A stretch of 64,000 nt of DNA from Hyphomonas sp. (GTDB lineage: Bacteria; Pseudomonadota; Alphaproteobacteria; Caulobacterales; Hyphomonadaceae). The position numbers and the translations under genes are program-made. The notes beneath the pieces were generated by a model, which ran no database searches, was not told the DNA's origin, and worked only from the letters and a program-made list of their open reading frames with translations. Where the stretch lies: NCBI RefSeq assembly GCF_016125515.1, contig NZ_WGLO01000019.1, positions 1 to 64,000 on the forward strand, read 5' to 3'. Positions 1 through 11,145 of the stretch are shown piece by piece. Numbering within the stretch: the first letter of the stretch is position 1; each line of letters opens with the position of its first letter.

Positions 1-140
1 ACCCGCGCAATCGTATCCACGCCCTTCAACTCCAGCTCCATCCGCTACCAAAACGCGGATGGTCAAACACTCCAAACGGGGGGTCAAAGTTGGACGCCGA
101 TAACCCCGTCTAAGGGGTCAAACTTGCACGCCGAAACACA
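1..140. mobile_element. Terminus of an IS21-like insertion sequence
   Basis: Two near-identical direct repeats, consensus GGGGTCAAAsTTGsACGCC, lie at 80-98 and 114-132 and match 19 of 21 bases when extended two bases each. The second copy runs on to a terminal CA at 140. Repeated terminal motifs of this kind, with TG...CA ends, are typical of IS21-family (istA/istB) elements. The 79 bases before them carry no protein I can recognise. The neighbouring reading frame resumes directly after 140 as a truncated DoxX gene, which fits an insertion boundary. The opposite end and the target duplication lie outside the window. Confidence 0.5.
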
Positions 141-142
141 TT

Positions 143-469
143 TCCGGCCTGTCCAAGATCGCGGGTTTCGCCGCCATGCAGGGCTATATGGAGGCCTATG
201 GCCTGCCCGGCGCACTTCTCGTTCCGGCCATTGCATTTGAGCTGGGAACAGGCACGGCGTTGCTGGTTGGCTTTCGCGTGCGAACGGTTGCGTTCCTGCT
301 TTCGGGGTTCTGCATCATCACCGCGCTCATCTTCCATCGCGATTTCTATGACCAGATCCAGCAGATCATGTTTCTGAAAAACGTGTCGATGGCGGGGGGA
401 CTGTTGCTGCTCGCGAAAGCCGGAGCGCCTATGCTGAGCATGGAAGCCCTCTTCCGCGCCAAGGGGTGA
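143..469 (+). pseudogene. DoxX-family membrane protein, 5' truncated by the IS end
   Basis: The open frame reads S-G-L-S-K-I-A-G-F before the first ATG at 176, which matches the interior of DoxX proteins rather than an N-terminus. The remaining frame holds three hydrophobic segments: LLVPAIAFELGTGTALLVG, VAFLLSGFCIITALIF and a third near NVSMAGGLLLLA. DoxX proteins are usually 130-150 residues with four membrane helices, so the first helix is missing. The break coincides with the IS-like terminus ending at 140. A shortened 97-residue product from ATG 176 is possible but unlikely to be functional. Confidence 0.6.
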
Positions 470-749
470 GGAATGCATTCACCAACCAGATGACGGAGCC
501 TTGCCTTCAGCAGCCTGCGGACACCGACGTTCGGCGGACTGTGCCGGATGTCTGAATAGGGCCAGCTCGGCTCTGATGTTCTATCTCAGCGACCGGCAGG
601 GTCACCTAAGTGCTGTCGTTCGGCTGCCTCAAGGGAACCAGGCCGGACTTCGCCGAAAGCAGCCATAGACTCTCTGCTAGTTCATGCCCATTTCGGGCAC
701 AAAAGCGAATATCGGCCAAGCGGTTTGCCTTCGGCGATCGTATCCTTCT
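470..749. other. Intergenic stretch with no recognisable gene
   Basis: About 280 bases between the broken DoxX gene and the end of the small membrane protein. Frames here are short and have no recognisable protein. A short hairpin TGCCC-ATTTC-GGGCA lies near 686-700 but has no T-run downstream on either strand, so I do not call it a terminator. The stretch is consistent with decayed accessory DNA next to the IS end. Confidence 0.4.
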
Positions 750-1085
750 CTAGCGGGTTCTAATTCGCTTCTCCAGCCATGCGATCAGCAGCAGACTTGC
801 TCCAACAAAGCCGAAGAGAGGGATGCGCATCGCATTCGTAGCGGGATTAATCAGGCCATTCTGGAAAAGAAAAAACGCATTCAAACCCAGGTAAGCTGTG
901 CCAGCGAGAGCAATAGCCGCTCTGGAATGCGCCGCGCCACTGAGTGACCACAGCGCCGCGAGCAAGACGATCGTATTCGATGCAATCCGCATTGGCTCGG
1001 TCTGATCCACTAGGAAGTGGACAAGGACATCTATCACTTGAACTGCGATCAATAGCGCAGAAGGCAGCAGCCGGTTCGACTTCAA
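750..1085 (-). CDS. Small four-helix membrane protein, unknown function
   Basis: A 111-residue hydrophobic protein with four likely membrane helices: LLPSALLIAVQVIDVLVHFL, IASNTIVLLAALWSLSGAA, AAIALAGTAYLGLNAFFLFQ and IPLFGFVGASLLLIAWL. The tail EKRIRTR is basic and probably cytoplasmic. The start is TTG at 1083-1085, supported by a GGAGG ribosome-binding site five bases upstream; no ATG precedes it in frame. I recognise no family. It lies between an IS terminus and a tRNA, so it may be accessory DNA. A terminator-like hairpin (1096-1117) ends immediately before the GGAGG. Confidence 0.6.
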   Translation of the reverse strand: MKSNRLLPSALLIAVQVIDVLVHFLVDQTEPMRIASNTIVLLAALWSLSGAAHSRAAIALAGTAYLGLNAFFLFQNGLINPATNAMRIPLFGFVGASLLLIAWLEKRIRTR

Positions 1086-1095
1086 GGCGTCCTCC

Positions 1096-1117
1096 AGCCC
1101 GGCCTCGGGCTTTTTTT
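1096..1117 (+). terminator. Intrinsic terminator-like hairpin on the plus strand
   Basis: AGCCCG (1096-1101) pairs with CGGGCT (1106-1111) around a GCCT loop, followed by seven T residues. It is a textbook intrinsic terminator for plus-strand transcription, yet no plus-strand gene ends just upstream. It may be left from a lost gene. Read on the minus strand the same hairpin sits directly before the GGAGG of the membrane protein gene. Confidence 0.55.
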
Positions 1118-1269
1118 AGGTGTACGCGCCGTTCGACCCGGCCTACCTTTTCAAGTCGACCGCCGCAATCGACGACTTCCTGCAGCGCGTTGCGTGTCAG
1201 TTGCGTGTTAGTTCGATCTCCGAGTTTCAGATCGACCAGACAAAAGTTGATCAAAATCAGGGCGGTGAA

Positions 1270-1346
1270 TGGTGGTTCGGGAGAGACTTGAACTCTCGAC
1301 CTCGCGATTATGAGTCGCGCGCTCTAACCAGCTGAGCTACCGAACC
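1270..1346 (-). tRNA. tRNA with CAU anticodon (tRNA-Ile2 or elongator tRNA-Met)
   Basis: The minus strand folds as a complete cloverleaf. Acceptor arms GGTTCGG and CCGAACC pair perfectly, there is a D-arm TAGCTCAGCTGGTTAGAGC, an anticodon loop CTCATAA, a T-arm with GTTCAAGTC, discriminator A, and an encoded CCA at 1270-1272. The anticodon is CAU. The anticodon arm GCGACTCATAATCGC and T-arm resemble isoleucine tRNA-Ile2, whose C34 is converted to lysidine by TilS, more than elongator tRNA-Met. The identity call is therefore tentative, while the tRNA itself is secure. It is encoded downstream of, and in line with, the LhgO-like oxidase gene. Confidence 0.9.
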
Positions 1347-1403
1347 ATTCGCCGCATCAGCGAAGGCGCCTGATACACATTGGGGCGGGAGCGTGCAAGC
1401 GCC

Positions 1404-2531
1404 CTATCCTGCCAATTCCCTGACATGCTCTGCAATCGACAGCGATGAGGTCAGGCCCGGGCTTTCGATTCCCAGGAGGTTGATCAGGCCGGGGCTGCCA
1501 TGGGTTTCGGGGCCCTCGATGCGGAAATCGCCCGACGGGGCGCCTTTGGGCACCAGTTTGGGCCGCACGCCGGCGTAGTCGGGGCTCAGGCGCTCGATCG
1601 TCAGGCCGGGCCAGAAGCGGGTGATCTCGGCGTGGAACAGTTTCGCGCGGGCTGGGTCCACTTGATAGTCGAAGGGTGGGCGGGCCTCGTCCGGAAGCCA
1701 TTCGGCATCTGGACCCAGCTTGCCGCGCCCGGCGAGGTCGATCGTCAGGTGCAGGCCGAGGCTGGACGAGGTCGGCATGGGATAGATCAGCCGCGAGAAG
1801 GGCGTGTGGCCCTGGATGGTGAAATAGCTGCCCTTCACATAGTGCGGCGCCGGCAGGTGGGCCGTGTGCGGGCCTTCGATGGCGCCGGCGATGCGGATCG
1901 CATGGTGGCCGGCCGCATTGATCACTGTGCGGGCGAGGATGGTGGTGGGCGTGTCGCCGCCGGTCTCGAGGCGGACATGGCCGGTCTCGACGGCGCCCGA
2001 GAGCATCGGCGTGCCGAAGGCGATGGAGCCCCCGGCATCCTCCAGCTCGCCCTGGAGGGCGAGGAAATAGGCATGGCTGTCGAAGATGCCCGAGACGGGC
2101 GACTGGATGGCGCCGGTGACCTGCGCGCTGAGGGCGGGCTCGACCTTGCGGGCGCCGGCGCCGTCGAGGAGACGCAGCTCTTCCACGCCGTTCTCCTCGG
2201 CCCGGGCGATGATGGCCGGCAGGCCGGCGGATTCTTCTCCGACGCCGACCACAAGCTTGCCGCAGCGTTTCACCGTGACGCCGTGCGCATCGAGATAGGC
2301 ATAGAGCAGGCGCCGGCCGTGAACGCAGTGGCGCGCCTTGAGGCTGCCCTTCGCATAATATAGGCCGGCATGGATCACCTCGGAATTGCGCGAGGAGGTG
2401 TGCATGGCGATCTGGTCTTCGGCTTCCAGGATGATCACTTCGCGGCCGGCCCGGGCCAGCGCGCGCCCGCACGCGAGGCCGATAACGCCCGCGCCGATGA
2501 TCACCACGTCTGCCTCGAAACTGTCTGCCAT
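1404..2531 (-). CDS. FAD-dependent oxidoreductase, L-2-hydroxyglutarate oxidase-like (DAO family)
   Basis: A 375-residue flavoprotein of the D-amino-acid-oxidase fold. The N-terminal dinucleotide-binding motif VVIIGAGVIGLACGRALA (about 8-25) is followed by HTSSRNSEVIHAGLYY (about 43-58), the signature of the L-2-hydroxyglutarate oxidase (LhgO) group. Such enzymes oxidise 2-hydroxy acids and pass electrons to oxygen or quinone. The start is ATG at 2531; an in-frame extension reaching into the divergent TPR gene is arginine- and proline-rich and has no homology, so I exclude it. The gene is divergent from the TPR protein gene with 71 bp between. Substrate is inferred from the motif only. Confidence 0.8.
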   Translation of the reverse strand: MADSFEADVVIIGAGVIGLACGRALARAGREVIILEAEDQIAMHTSSRNSEVIHAGLYYAKGSLKARHCVHGRRLLYAYLDAHGVTVKRCGKLVVGVGEESAGLPAIIARAEENGVEELRLLDGAGARKVEPALSAQVTGAIQSPVSGIFDSHAYFLALQGELEDAGGSIAFGTPMLSGAVETGHVRLETGGDTPTTILARTVINAAGHHAIRIAGAIEGPHTAHLPAPHYVKGSYFTIQGHTPFSRLIYPMPTSSSLGLHLTIDLAGRGKLGPDAEWLPDEARPPFDYQVDPARAKLFHAEITRFWPGLTIERLSPDYAGVRPKLVPKGAPSGDFRIEGPETHGSPGLINLLGIESPGLTSSLSIAEHVRELAG

Positions 2532-2602
2532 GCGCCGCCGGGGTCCGCCTGTTTGCGCCGCCCGCTCGCCGGACGGCCTGAAACGGTCTAGTATCAGGAC
2601 TA

Positions 2603-3370
2603 ATGCGTATCCGCAGCCTGATTCTCGCCGCGTGCGTTGTCTTAGCGGCTCCGATGGCCTCCGCCGACATGGCGAGCGCCAATGATGCCTTTCGGGCCGG
2701 GCGCTACGATGCGGCGCTGGTGGAGGCGAGCGCGGCCGGGCCGAGCGCAGACGCCTATGCGCTGAAGGCGCGCGCGACACTTGCCAAGACGATGTGTTCC
2801 AGTCTGGAACCTGATCCGGCACTGATCCGCGAGGCGCTGGCCTCGGCCGATGCGGCGCTGGCGCTCGATCCGCGGCATGGGGAAGGGCGCCTGCAGAAGG
2901 CGATTGCGTTGTCGCTTCTGACCCGGCCGATGAGCCTCGGGGAGGCGAACAGGTCCGGGTACGGACCGGAGGCCAAGGCGCTGGCCGAAGCGGTGCTTTC
3001 TGACGATCCGGCAAACCATTACGCGCTCGGCTTCCTGGCGGTGTGGCATGTCGAGGTGCACCGGCGGGGCGGCACGCTGGGCGCCGCCATGCTGGGCGCC
3101 AGCCTGAAGACGGCGGGCGCCGACTATGCCGAAGCGATCCGACTGGCGCCGGACGATGCCGGCCTGCGCTGGCAATGGGCCCGCGCGCTGGCAGCCTTCG
3201 ATGCGAAGAAGTACCGCAGCCAAATCGAATCAGAGCTGGAGGCGGCCCTTGCAATTGATCCGCAGACTGATCTCGAACGTGTGATGCAGAAGCGGGCGGA
3301 GACGTTGCTGAACGAGCTCACCAGCAAGCGGGCCCGCGACGTCGAAGACATCGCGAACCGAATGCACTAG
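2603..3370 (+). CDS. Periplasmic TPR-repeat protein, unknown function
   Basis: A 255-residue protein with a cleavable signal peptide (MRIRSLILAACVVLAAPMASA) followed by helical repeats. TPR-like periodicity is visible in NDAFRAGRYDAALVEASAAG, ALASADAALALDPRHGEGRL, YAEAIRLAPDDAGLRWQWARAL and ELEAALAIDPQTDLERVM. It probably acts as a periplasmic protein-interaction scaffold. Related proteins are annotated only as tetratricopeptide-repeat proteins. Its stop is one base from the convergent trxB stop. An AGGA lies just upstream of the ATG. Confidence 0.75.
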   Translation: MRIRSLILAACVVLAAPMASADMASANDAFRAGRYDAALVEASAAGPSADAYALKARATLAKTMCSSLEPDPALIREALASADAALALDPRHGEGRLQKAIALSLLTRPMSLGEANRSGYGPEAKALAEAVLSDDPANHYALGFLAVWHVEVHRRGGTLGAAMLGASLKTAGADYAEAIRLAPDDAGLRWQWARALAAFDAKKYRSQIESELEAALAIDPQTDLERVMQKRAETLLNELTSKRARDVEDIANRMH

Positions 3371-3371
3371 C

Positions 3372-4340
3372 CTATTCCGCCGCGACCGCCTCGGCGTGTG
3401 CGGCTTCTTCGGACAGCCAGCGTTCGGCTTCCAGCGCGGCCATGCAGCCCATGCCGGCGGCGGTGACGGCCTGGCGGTAGGTCTCGTCGGTGACGTCGCC
3501 GGCCGCGTAGACGCCCGGGATGGAAGTCCGGGTGGAGCCGGGCTCGGTGATCAGGTAGCCGTTCTCGCGCATCGGCAGCTTGCCCACGAAAAGCTCCGTA
3601 GACGGCGCATGGCCGATGGCGATGAAGACGCCGTGTACCGGGATGTCGCGCGTCTCGCCAGTCTTCACGTTGCGGATGCGTGCGCCGGTCACGCCGAGCG
3701 GGTTTTCGTCGCCGATCACGTCGTCCAGCGCCGAATCCCAGATCACTTCGACTTTCGGGTTCTTGAACAGGCGGTCCTGCAGGATCTTCTCGGCGCGGAA
3801 TTGGTCGCGGCGGTGCACCACGATGACCTTCGAGGCGAAGTTGGTGAGGAAGAGGGCTTCTTCCACGGCCGTGTTGCCTCCGCCGATGACCATGACTTCG
3901 CGGCCTCGGTAGAAGAAGCCGTCGCAAGTGGCGCAGGCGGAAACGCCGAAGCCCTTGAATTTTTGCTCGCTCGGCAGGTCGAGCCATTTTGCCTGCGCGC
4001 CGGTAGAGATGATCACGGCATCGGCCGTGTAGACCGTGCCGCTGTCGCCGACGGCCTTGAAGGGGCGCGAGGTAAAATCCACGCTGGCGATATGGTCGTT
4101 CTCGACCTTCGCGCCCATTTTCTCGGCGTGTTCCTGCATCTTCACCATCAGTTCAGGGCCCTGGATCTCGGCAAAGCCCGGATAGTTCTCGACTTCCGTG
4201 GTGATGGTCAGCTGGCCGCCCGGCTGCGCGCCGGTTACGACCAGCGTGTCGCGCAGGGCGCGCGCGGCATAGATCGCGGCGGTCCAGCCGGCCGGGCCGG
4301 AGCCGATAATGAGGATTTCTGCGTGCTTGGTCTCGGCCAT
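3372..4340 (-). CDS. trxB: Thioredoxin-disulfide reductase
   Basis: A 322-residue NADPH- and FAD-dependent enzyme that reduces cytoplasmic thioredoxin. The FAD-binding motif GSGPAGWTAAIYAARA is at about 13-28, the redox-active CATC is in VSACATCDGFFYRG near residue 135-140, and the NADPH-binding GGGNTAVEEALFL follows. The C-terminal FAD motif GVYAAGDVTDETYRQAVTAAGMG closes the protein. Length matches bacterial TrxB (about 320). A GGGAGG ribosome-binding site is five bases before the ATG. It supplies the thiol reductant for the glutathione- and disulfide-related genes nearby, although it is a separate transcription unit. Confidence 0.96.
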   Translation of the reverse strand: MAETKHAEILIIGSGPAGWTAAIYAARALRDTLVVTGAQPGGQLTITTEVENYPGFAEIQGPELMVKMQEHAEKMGAKVENDHIASVDFTSRPFKAVGDSGTVYTADAVIISTGAQAKWLDLPSEQKFKGFGVSACATCDGFFYRGREVMVIGGGNTAVEEALFLTNFASKVIVVHRRDQFRAEKILQDRLFKNPKVEVIWDSALDDVIGDENPLGVTGARIRNVKTGETRDIPVHGVFIAIGHAPSTELFVGKLPMRENGYLITEPGSTRTSIPGVYAAGDVTDETYRQAVTAAGMGCMAALEAERWLSEEAAHAEAVAAE

Positions 4341-4422
4341 CCGGGCCTCCCGTCGAGTTCGTTGCCGCTATATGGGCGCTGATTCCGAGGGTTAAAGCGC
4401 TGCGGACGCCTTCGCAATGCGG

Positions 4423-5409
4423 CTATGCGGCAGACGGGCTCACTTCACCGATCACTTCCACGGTGGCGTGGCTGGCGCCGAAGGCGTGTGCCAGGCGTTC
4501 CTTGACCGCGCGGCGCACCGATTCGGCATTCGCGCCGGGCCGGGTGATGACTTCCAGCGTCACCAGCGGTCGCGATTCGGTCAGCGCCCAGGCGTGGACG
4601 TGGGAGACGTCCGACACACCGTCGACGTGTTCTTTCAAGTCGGCGATGATCCGGCTGGCTTCGAGGCCATGGGGCGTGCCCTCGATCAGGATATGGCCGG
4701 ACTCCCGCACGATGCGCACGCCGCCGAAGAGGGCAAGACCGGCCACGAGGATGGAGAGCAGCGGGTCGGCCAGCATCCAGCCCTGCCAGAGGATCAGGGC
4801 GGCGGCCAGGATGGCCGCGACCGAGCCCAGCATGTCGCCGGCCACGTGCCATAGCGCACCGCGCAGGTTCAGGTCGTCCTTGTGCTCGCCCCCATGCAGG
4901 ATGGCGAAGGCCATCACATTGACCACGAGGCCGAGCACCGCGACGCCCAGCATCAGCCCGCCCGTGATTTCCACGGGATTGAACAGGCGGTGGACGGCCT
5001 CCCAGACGATCCAGGCCGCCAGCAGGATCAGCAGCACGCCGTTGGTGAAGGCGGCGAGCACCTTCATCCGGCCGAAGCCGAAGCTGCGCGCCGGATCGGC
5101 CGGCCGAGCGGATAGCGTATAGCCGAGCCAGGCCAGCAGCAGCGATCCGGTATCGGTGAGCATGTGGGCCGCGTCTGCCAGCAGGGCGAGCGAGCCGGAC
5201 AGGAGCCCGCCGATGACTTCCGCCAGCATGAATCCGCCCGTCAGCAGCGCGGCGAGCACGACCCGGCGTCGGGCATCGGCGGTGGCCATGTCGGCATGGT
5301 GCTGGTGGTGGGCGTGCCCTGCATGGTCGTGTGTATGGGCCAGGCCATGCGCATGGGCATGGTTGTGGGCGCTTTCGGCGGGGCAGTCGGAGGGGGCGTG
5401 ATCGTGCAT
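4423..5409 (-). CDS. Cation diffusion facilitator (zinc/cobalt exporter, CzcD/DmeF type)
   Basis: A 328-residue inner-membrane metal exporter that uses the proton gradient. It opens with a strongly histidine-rich tail (MHDHAPSDCPAESAHNHAHA onward to about residue 40), typical of CDF proteins that bind Zn, Co or Ni. Six hydrophobic segments follow. The metal site HMLTD in LLADAAHMLTDTGSLLLAWLG and the second in HVAGDMLGSVAAI are the paired Asp/His motifs of CDF transporters. The cytoplasmic C-terminal domain follows. It is divergent from the VOC gene. The metal cannot be assigned from sequence alone. Confidence 0.9.
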   Translation of the reverse strand: MHDHAPSDCPAESAHNHAHAHGLAHTHDHAGHAHHQHHADMATADARRRVVLAALLTGGFMLAEVIGGLLSGSLALLADAAHMLTDTGSLLLAWLGYTLSARPADPARSFGFGRMKVLAAFTNGVLLILLAAWIVWEAVHRLFNPVEITGGLMLGVAVLGLVVNVMAFAILHGGEHKDDLNLRGALWHVAGDMLGSVAAILAAALILWQGWMLADPLLSILVAGLALFGGVRIVRESGHILIEGTPHGLEASRIIADLKEHVDGVSDVSHVHAWALTESRPLVTLEVITRPGANAESVRRAVKERLAHAFGASHATVEVIGEVSPSAA

Positions 5410-5526
5410 GAGGCGGAGGTGGCGCGGGTTTCGGGCGGGGTCAACGGGCGCGTGATAGCATTACGTCCCGAGTTGGGCCTATGCTCACCAGACAAGCATC
5501 AATCAATGTATGCTAGGGAGGACAAA

Positions 5527-6243
5527 ATGGCCGGAGTTCGGCTGCGGCAACTCGTGATTGCTGCTGAAACACTGGATGTCGCGGAGGCATTGGCAGAGGT
5601 TCTGGGCCTTGGGGAAGGGTTTCCCGATCCGGGCGTGGCGGAATTCGGCCTGGTCAACCGGGTCTACGCGATTGGTGACCAGTTCCTGGAGGTCGTGGTG
5701 CCCACCGCGCTGACGGCGCCGGCGGGCCGTTTCCTCGCCCGGGGCGGGGAGGGCGGCTACATGGCGATCTTCCAGACGGATGACCTTGCGGCGACGCGCG
5801 CGCGGGTCGATGCGCTGAAGATCCGCCGCGTGTGGAACGCCGACCTACCGGACATCTCCGCGAGCCACCTTCATCCCGCTGACATGGGCGCGGCCATCGT
5901 CTCCCTCGACGAGGCGCGCCCCGCAAGCAGCTGGCGCTGGGGCGGGCCGGACTGGGAGAAACGCAGCGTTCCGGGGAAGTTGACGGGGGCGGTGATCCAC
6001 ACGGTGGAGCCGCAGCGGATGGCTGCGCGCTGGGCCGAGGCGCTGGGCGTGAAAGCCGAGGCTGGCCGCGTGGCGCTACGCGATGCGGTGCTCGAGTTTC
6101 GTCAAGGTGCGGAAGAGCGGATGGTGGCGTTCCAGATCGGCCTGCCGGATAAGGAGGCAGCGCTGGCGCGGGCGAAGGCAAGGGGTCTGGTCGTGACGGG
6201 CAACGAAGTGCGTGTGGGCGGCGTGGGGTTGGTGCTCTCCTGA
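5527..6243 (+). CDS. VOC/glyoxalase-like protein
   Basis: A 238-residue protein with two halves resembling the glyoxalase-like (vicinal oxygen chelate) fold. The first starts at RLRQLVIAAETLDVAEALAEVLGL, the second at LTGAVIHTVEPQRMAARWAEAL. The ATG at 5527 follows GGAGG at good spacing, and the longer frame upstream overlaps the divergent CDF gene, so 5527 is chosen. VOC enzymes bind a metal and act on small oxygenated molecules; no reaction can be assigned here. It is convergent with gyrB across a repeat at 6272-6300. Confidence 0.8.
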   Translation: MAGVRLRQLVIAAETLDVAEALAEVLGLGEGFPDPGVAEFGLVNRVYAIGDQFLEVVVPTALTAPAGRFLARGGEGGYMAIFQTDDLAATRARVDALKIRRVWNADLPDISASHLHPADMGAAIVSLDEARPASSWRWGGPDWEKRSVPGKLTGAVIHTVEPQRMAARWAEALGVKAEAGRVALRDAVLEFRQGAEERMVAFQIGLPDKEAALARAKARGLVVTGNEVRVGGVGLVLS

Positions 6244-6271
6244 GCTGAAAGCTCGCGCTCGATTTGCCGAT

Positions 6272-6300
6272 CGTCCCGGCGCACGAAAGCCGGGATCCAG
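6272..6300. repeat. Short dispersed palindromic repeat (REP-like)
   Basis: TCCCGGC (6274-6280) pairs with GCCGGGA (6289-6295) and is followed by TCCAG. The same layout occurs at 27740-27764 and, in a GC-altered form, twice at 42911-42980. It lies between the convergent VOC and gyrB genes, where it could also end transcription or stabilise the mRNA ends. Confidence 0.5.
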
Positions 6301-6339
6301 AATTGAGTCGCTAAGCTTCAGGGCAAGTTGGCCTGATGC

Positions 6340-8832
<2,493 letters not shown>

Positions 8833-8887
8833 TTACCCCGCCAAGGGAACGTCTCCGGGGGTTATTTCGCAGTCGCAAAAGCGAGCG

Positions 8888-8921
8888 AAAAAACCCCGCC
8901 GGAACAAGGTGTTGCGGCGGG
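8888..8921 (-). terminator. Intrinsic terminator of the DEAD-box helicase gene
   Basis: On the minus strand CCCGCCG (8921-8915) pairs with CGGCGGG (8901-8895) around a 13-base loop and is followed by a run of six T residues. It begins about 24 bases after the helicase stop codon and lies before the gyrB start, so it insulates gyrB from helicase transcription. Confidence 0.85.
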
Positions 8922-8945
8922 ATTCTGAGCCAGATTGCGCGGGGT

Positions 8946-10997
8946 CTAGTCGAACCCGCCGGGCGGCTTGCGGTTTGCCGGTTTTGCGCCCGGTTTTCCG
9001 CCCTTGGAGAACCCGGTCTTTCCCTTGAAACCAGTCTTGCCGCGCGGTCCGCCTGCGCCCGGTTTCGGACGTCCCTTGCCACCCTTGGCGGGCTTTGCTC
9101 GGTCGTCCTGCACATAATCCACCGGCGAAAAGGCACGCGACGGGGCTTCGTCGCGCGTGCGTTCGCGCGGAGCGGCCGGCCGTTCGCCGCGAGAGGCGGG
9201 CGGGCGGTCTTTCTTGTAGGCCGGGCGGGGCTGATCCTCGCGGCGCTCGCGGCGCGGCGTGTCGGAGGAGAACGGTTCCAGTTCTGGCACACCCGGCAAC
9301 GGAAACGCCTGCAGGCTACCTTCCAGGCGGCCGGACTCGCCCACGGTGTCGAACAATTGCTGCGCGCCTTTCGGCGTCAACTCGACATGGGTGTTGCCCG
9401 AATTAATGCGGATCTGGCCGATATCGTCGCGGGCCAGGCCGCCGGCTTTGCACAACATTGGAAGCAGCCATTTCGGATCGGCATTCTTCTTGCGGCCCAC
9501 ATTGATGGCGATCCACACGGCGCCCGGAATGTCGGCGCGCTCGGTGCGCGGGCGTTTCTCGCGCGGGGCGCGGTCCTCGCGCGGCGTCCATTCTTCGCGG
9601 GGGGCACGTTCGGCGCGCTCACGCAGTGCGCGTTCGGGACGGTCCCAGTCGCGCTCCGGCTTGTCCCGGCGCGGTGGCCGGTCATCGACATCGCGCAGGT
9701 CCTCGGGCGCCGAGCGGCCTTCGCGCGAGAGGCGCAGGAAGGCTGCTGCCACCTGTTGCGGGCCGTGCAGGTCCAGCATGGCCGAGATGATCGCTTCTTC
9801 GCTTTCGTGAACCGGACGCGACAGACGCGGATCCGCCAGCAGGCGCTCATCGTCGAGGCGGGCGATCTCGTCGGCGGAAGGCGGCTTGCCCCAGGTGGCG
9901 GAGATCTTGGCATCCTGCAGCAGGCGTTCGACGCGGCGGCGGGCTTTGGGCGCAACCAGCATGGCGCTGACGCCCTTGCGGCCCGCGCGGCCGGTGCGGC
10001 CGGAACGGTGGAGCAGGGTGGCCGGATCGCGCGGCAGGTCGGCATGGATCACGAGGCCGAGATTCTGCAGGTCGAGGCCGCGCGCGGCGACGTCGGTGGC
10101 GATACAGACGCGGGCGCGCCCATCGCGCAGGGCTTGCAGGGCGTTGGAGCGCTCCTTCTGGCTCAGCTCTCCCGACAGGGCGACGACCGGGAAGCCCCGG
10201 TTGCCCATGCGGCTCATCAGCTTGTTCACCGCGGCGCGGGTGGAGCAGAAGACCAGCGCGCTTTCGGAATCCGAATGGCGCACGATGTTGACGATGGCGT
10301 TCTCTTCGTCGCCGGGGGCGACCAGCATGGCCTTGTACTCGATGTCGAGGTGCTGGCTCTTCTCCGCTTCGGTGGTCACGCGCGCGGCGTTCTTCTGGTA
10401 GCGGGAGGCGAGCGCGGCGATGCCTTTCGGCACCGTGGCCGAGAACATCAGGGTACGGCGTTCTTCGGGCGTGCCCTCGAGGATCAGTTCGAGTTCCTCT
10501 CGGAAGCCCATGTCGAGCATCTCGTCGGCTTCGTCGAGCACCACGACGCGCACGCCGGCGGTCACCAGCGAGCCGCGCTTGATGTGGTCGGCGAGGCGGC
10601 CGGGCGTGCCGATCACGATATGCGCGCCGCGTTCCAGCGCGCGGCGTTCGTCGCGCATGTCCATGCCGCCCACGCAGGTGGCGAGGCGGGCATTGGCGAT
10701 GCCGTATAGCCAAGTGAGTTCGCGGGCGACCTGCATGGCCAGTTCGCGCGTTGGTGCGACGATCAGCGCCAGCGGGGCAGAGGCCGGGGCGAGCGTGTCT
10801 TCACCGGAGAGGAGATCTTCCGCCATGGCGAGGCCGAAGGCGACGGTCTTGCCGGAGCCTGTCTGGGCGGAAACGAGAAGGTCCTTGTCGGCCAGGTGCG
10901 GCACCAGGACGGCGGACTGCACCTGCGTCAGATCGGTATATCCGCGTGCGGACAGGGCGCCGGCGAGTGCGGCGGGTAAGGTATCGGGGAGGTTCAT
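8946..10997 (-). CDS. DEAD-box ATP-dependent RNA helicase with DbpA-like RNA-binding domain
   Basis: A 683-residue RNA helicase with all core motifs: AQTGSGKT (Walker A), PTRELA, GTPGR, DEAD in VVVLDEADEMLDMGF, SAT, ATDVAARGLDL and HRSGRTGRAG. After the two RecA-like domains comes a long charged linker (RREDKPERDWDRPER and similar), a DbpA-type RNA-binding domain around VWIAINVGRKKNADPKWLLPML, and a basic GKGRPKPGAGG-type tail. This architecture is that of DeaD/CsdA proteins acting in ribosome assembly and mRNA decay. The ATG at 10997 is preferred; a TTG seven codons upstream is an alternative. It is divergent from hemN. Confidence 0.93.
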   Translation of the reverse strand: MNLPDTLPAALAGALSARGYTDLTQVQSAVLVPHLADKDLLVSAQTGSGKTVAFGLAMAEDLLSGEDTLAPASAPLALIVAPTRELAMQVARELTWLYGIANARLATCVGGMDMRDERRALERGAHIVIGTPGRLADHIKRGSLVTAGVRVVVLDEADEMLDMGFREELELILEGTPEERRTLMFSATVPKGIAALASRYQKNAARVTTEAEKSQHLDIEYKAMLVAPGDEENAIVNIVRHSDSESALVFCSTRAAVNKLMSRMGNRGFPVVALSGELSQKERSNALQALRDGRARVCIATDVAARGLDLQNLGLVIHADLPRDPATLLHRSGRTGRAGRKGVSAMLVAPKARRRVERLLQDAKISATWGKPPSADEIARLDDERLLADPRLSRPVHESEEAIISAMLDLHGPQQVAAAFLRLSREGRSAPEDLRDVDDRPPRRDKPERDWDRPERALRERAERAPREEWTPREDRAPREKRPRTERADIPGAVWIAINVGRKKNADPKWLLPMLCKAGGLARDDIGQIRINSGNTHVELTPKGAQQLFDTVGESGRLEGSLQAFPLPGVPELEPFSSDTPRRERREDQPRPAYKKDRPPASRGERPAAPRERTRDEAPSRAFSPVDYVQDDRAKPAKGGKGRPKPGAGGPRGKTGFKGKTGFSKGGKPGAKPANRKPPGGFD

Positions 10998-11145
10998 GTA
11001 CGGGCTTTCGGGCGTCAATCCGGCCTATTGGCACGTTTGGAGGCCTGCGGCTACGCCCAACCTGCCGTAACTGAAGCCCATCCGGCGCTGGTTTAGGGGA
11101 AATCCCTTAGGGTGTTCCCGCAAGGGGACGTGTACGTCCGCAACC

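Noticed and set aside
1160-1269. Intrinsic terminator after the tRNA
   Set aside because: TTGATCAA with a T-rich stretch is too weak and lacks a GC stem.
1120-1335. 71-codon plus-strand frame crossing the tRNA
   Set aside because: Its second half is the antisense of the tRNA and the first half has no homology.
2532-3254. N-terminal extension of the LhgO-like oxidase to 616 residues
   Set aside because: The extension is arginine- and proline-rich, runs antisense through the TPR gene and precedes the conserved flavin-binding start.
11019-11145. FNR box controlling hemN
   Set aside because: No TTGAT-N4-ATCAA-like sequence is present in the divergent spacer.
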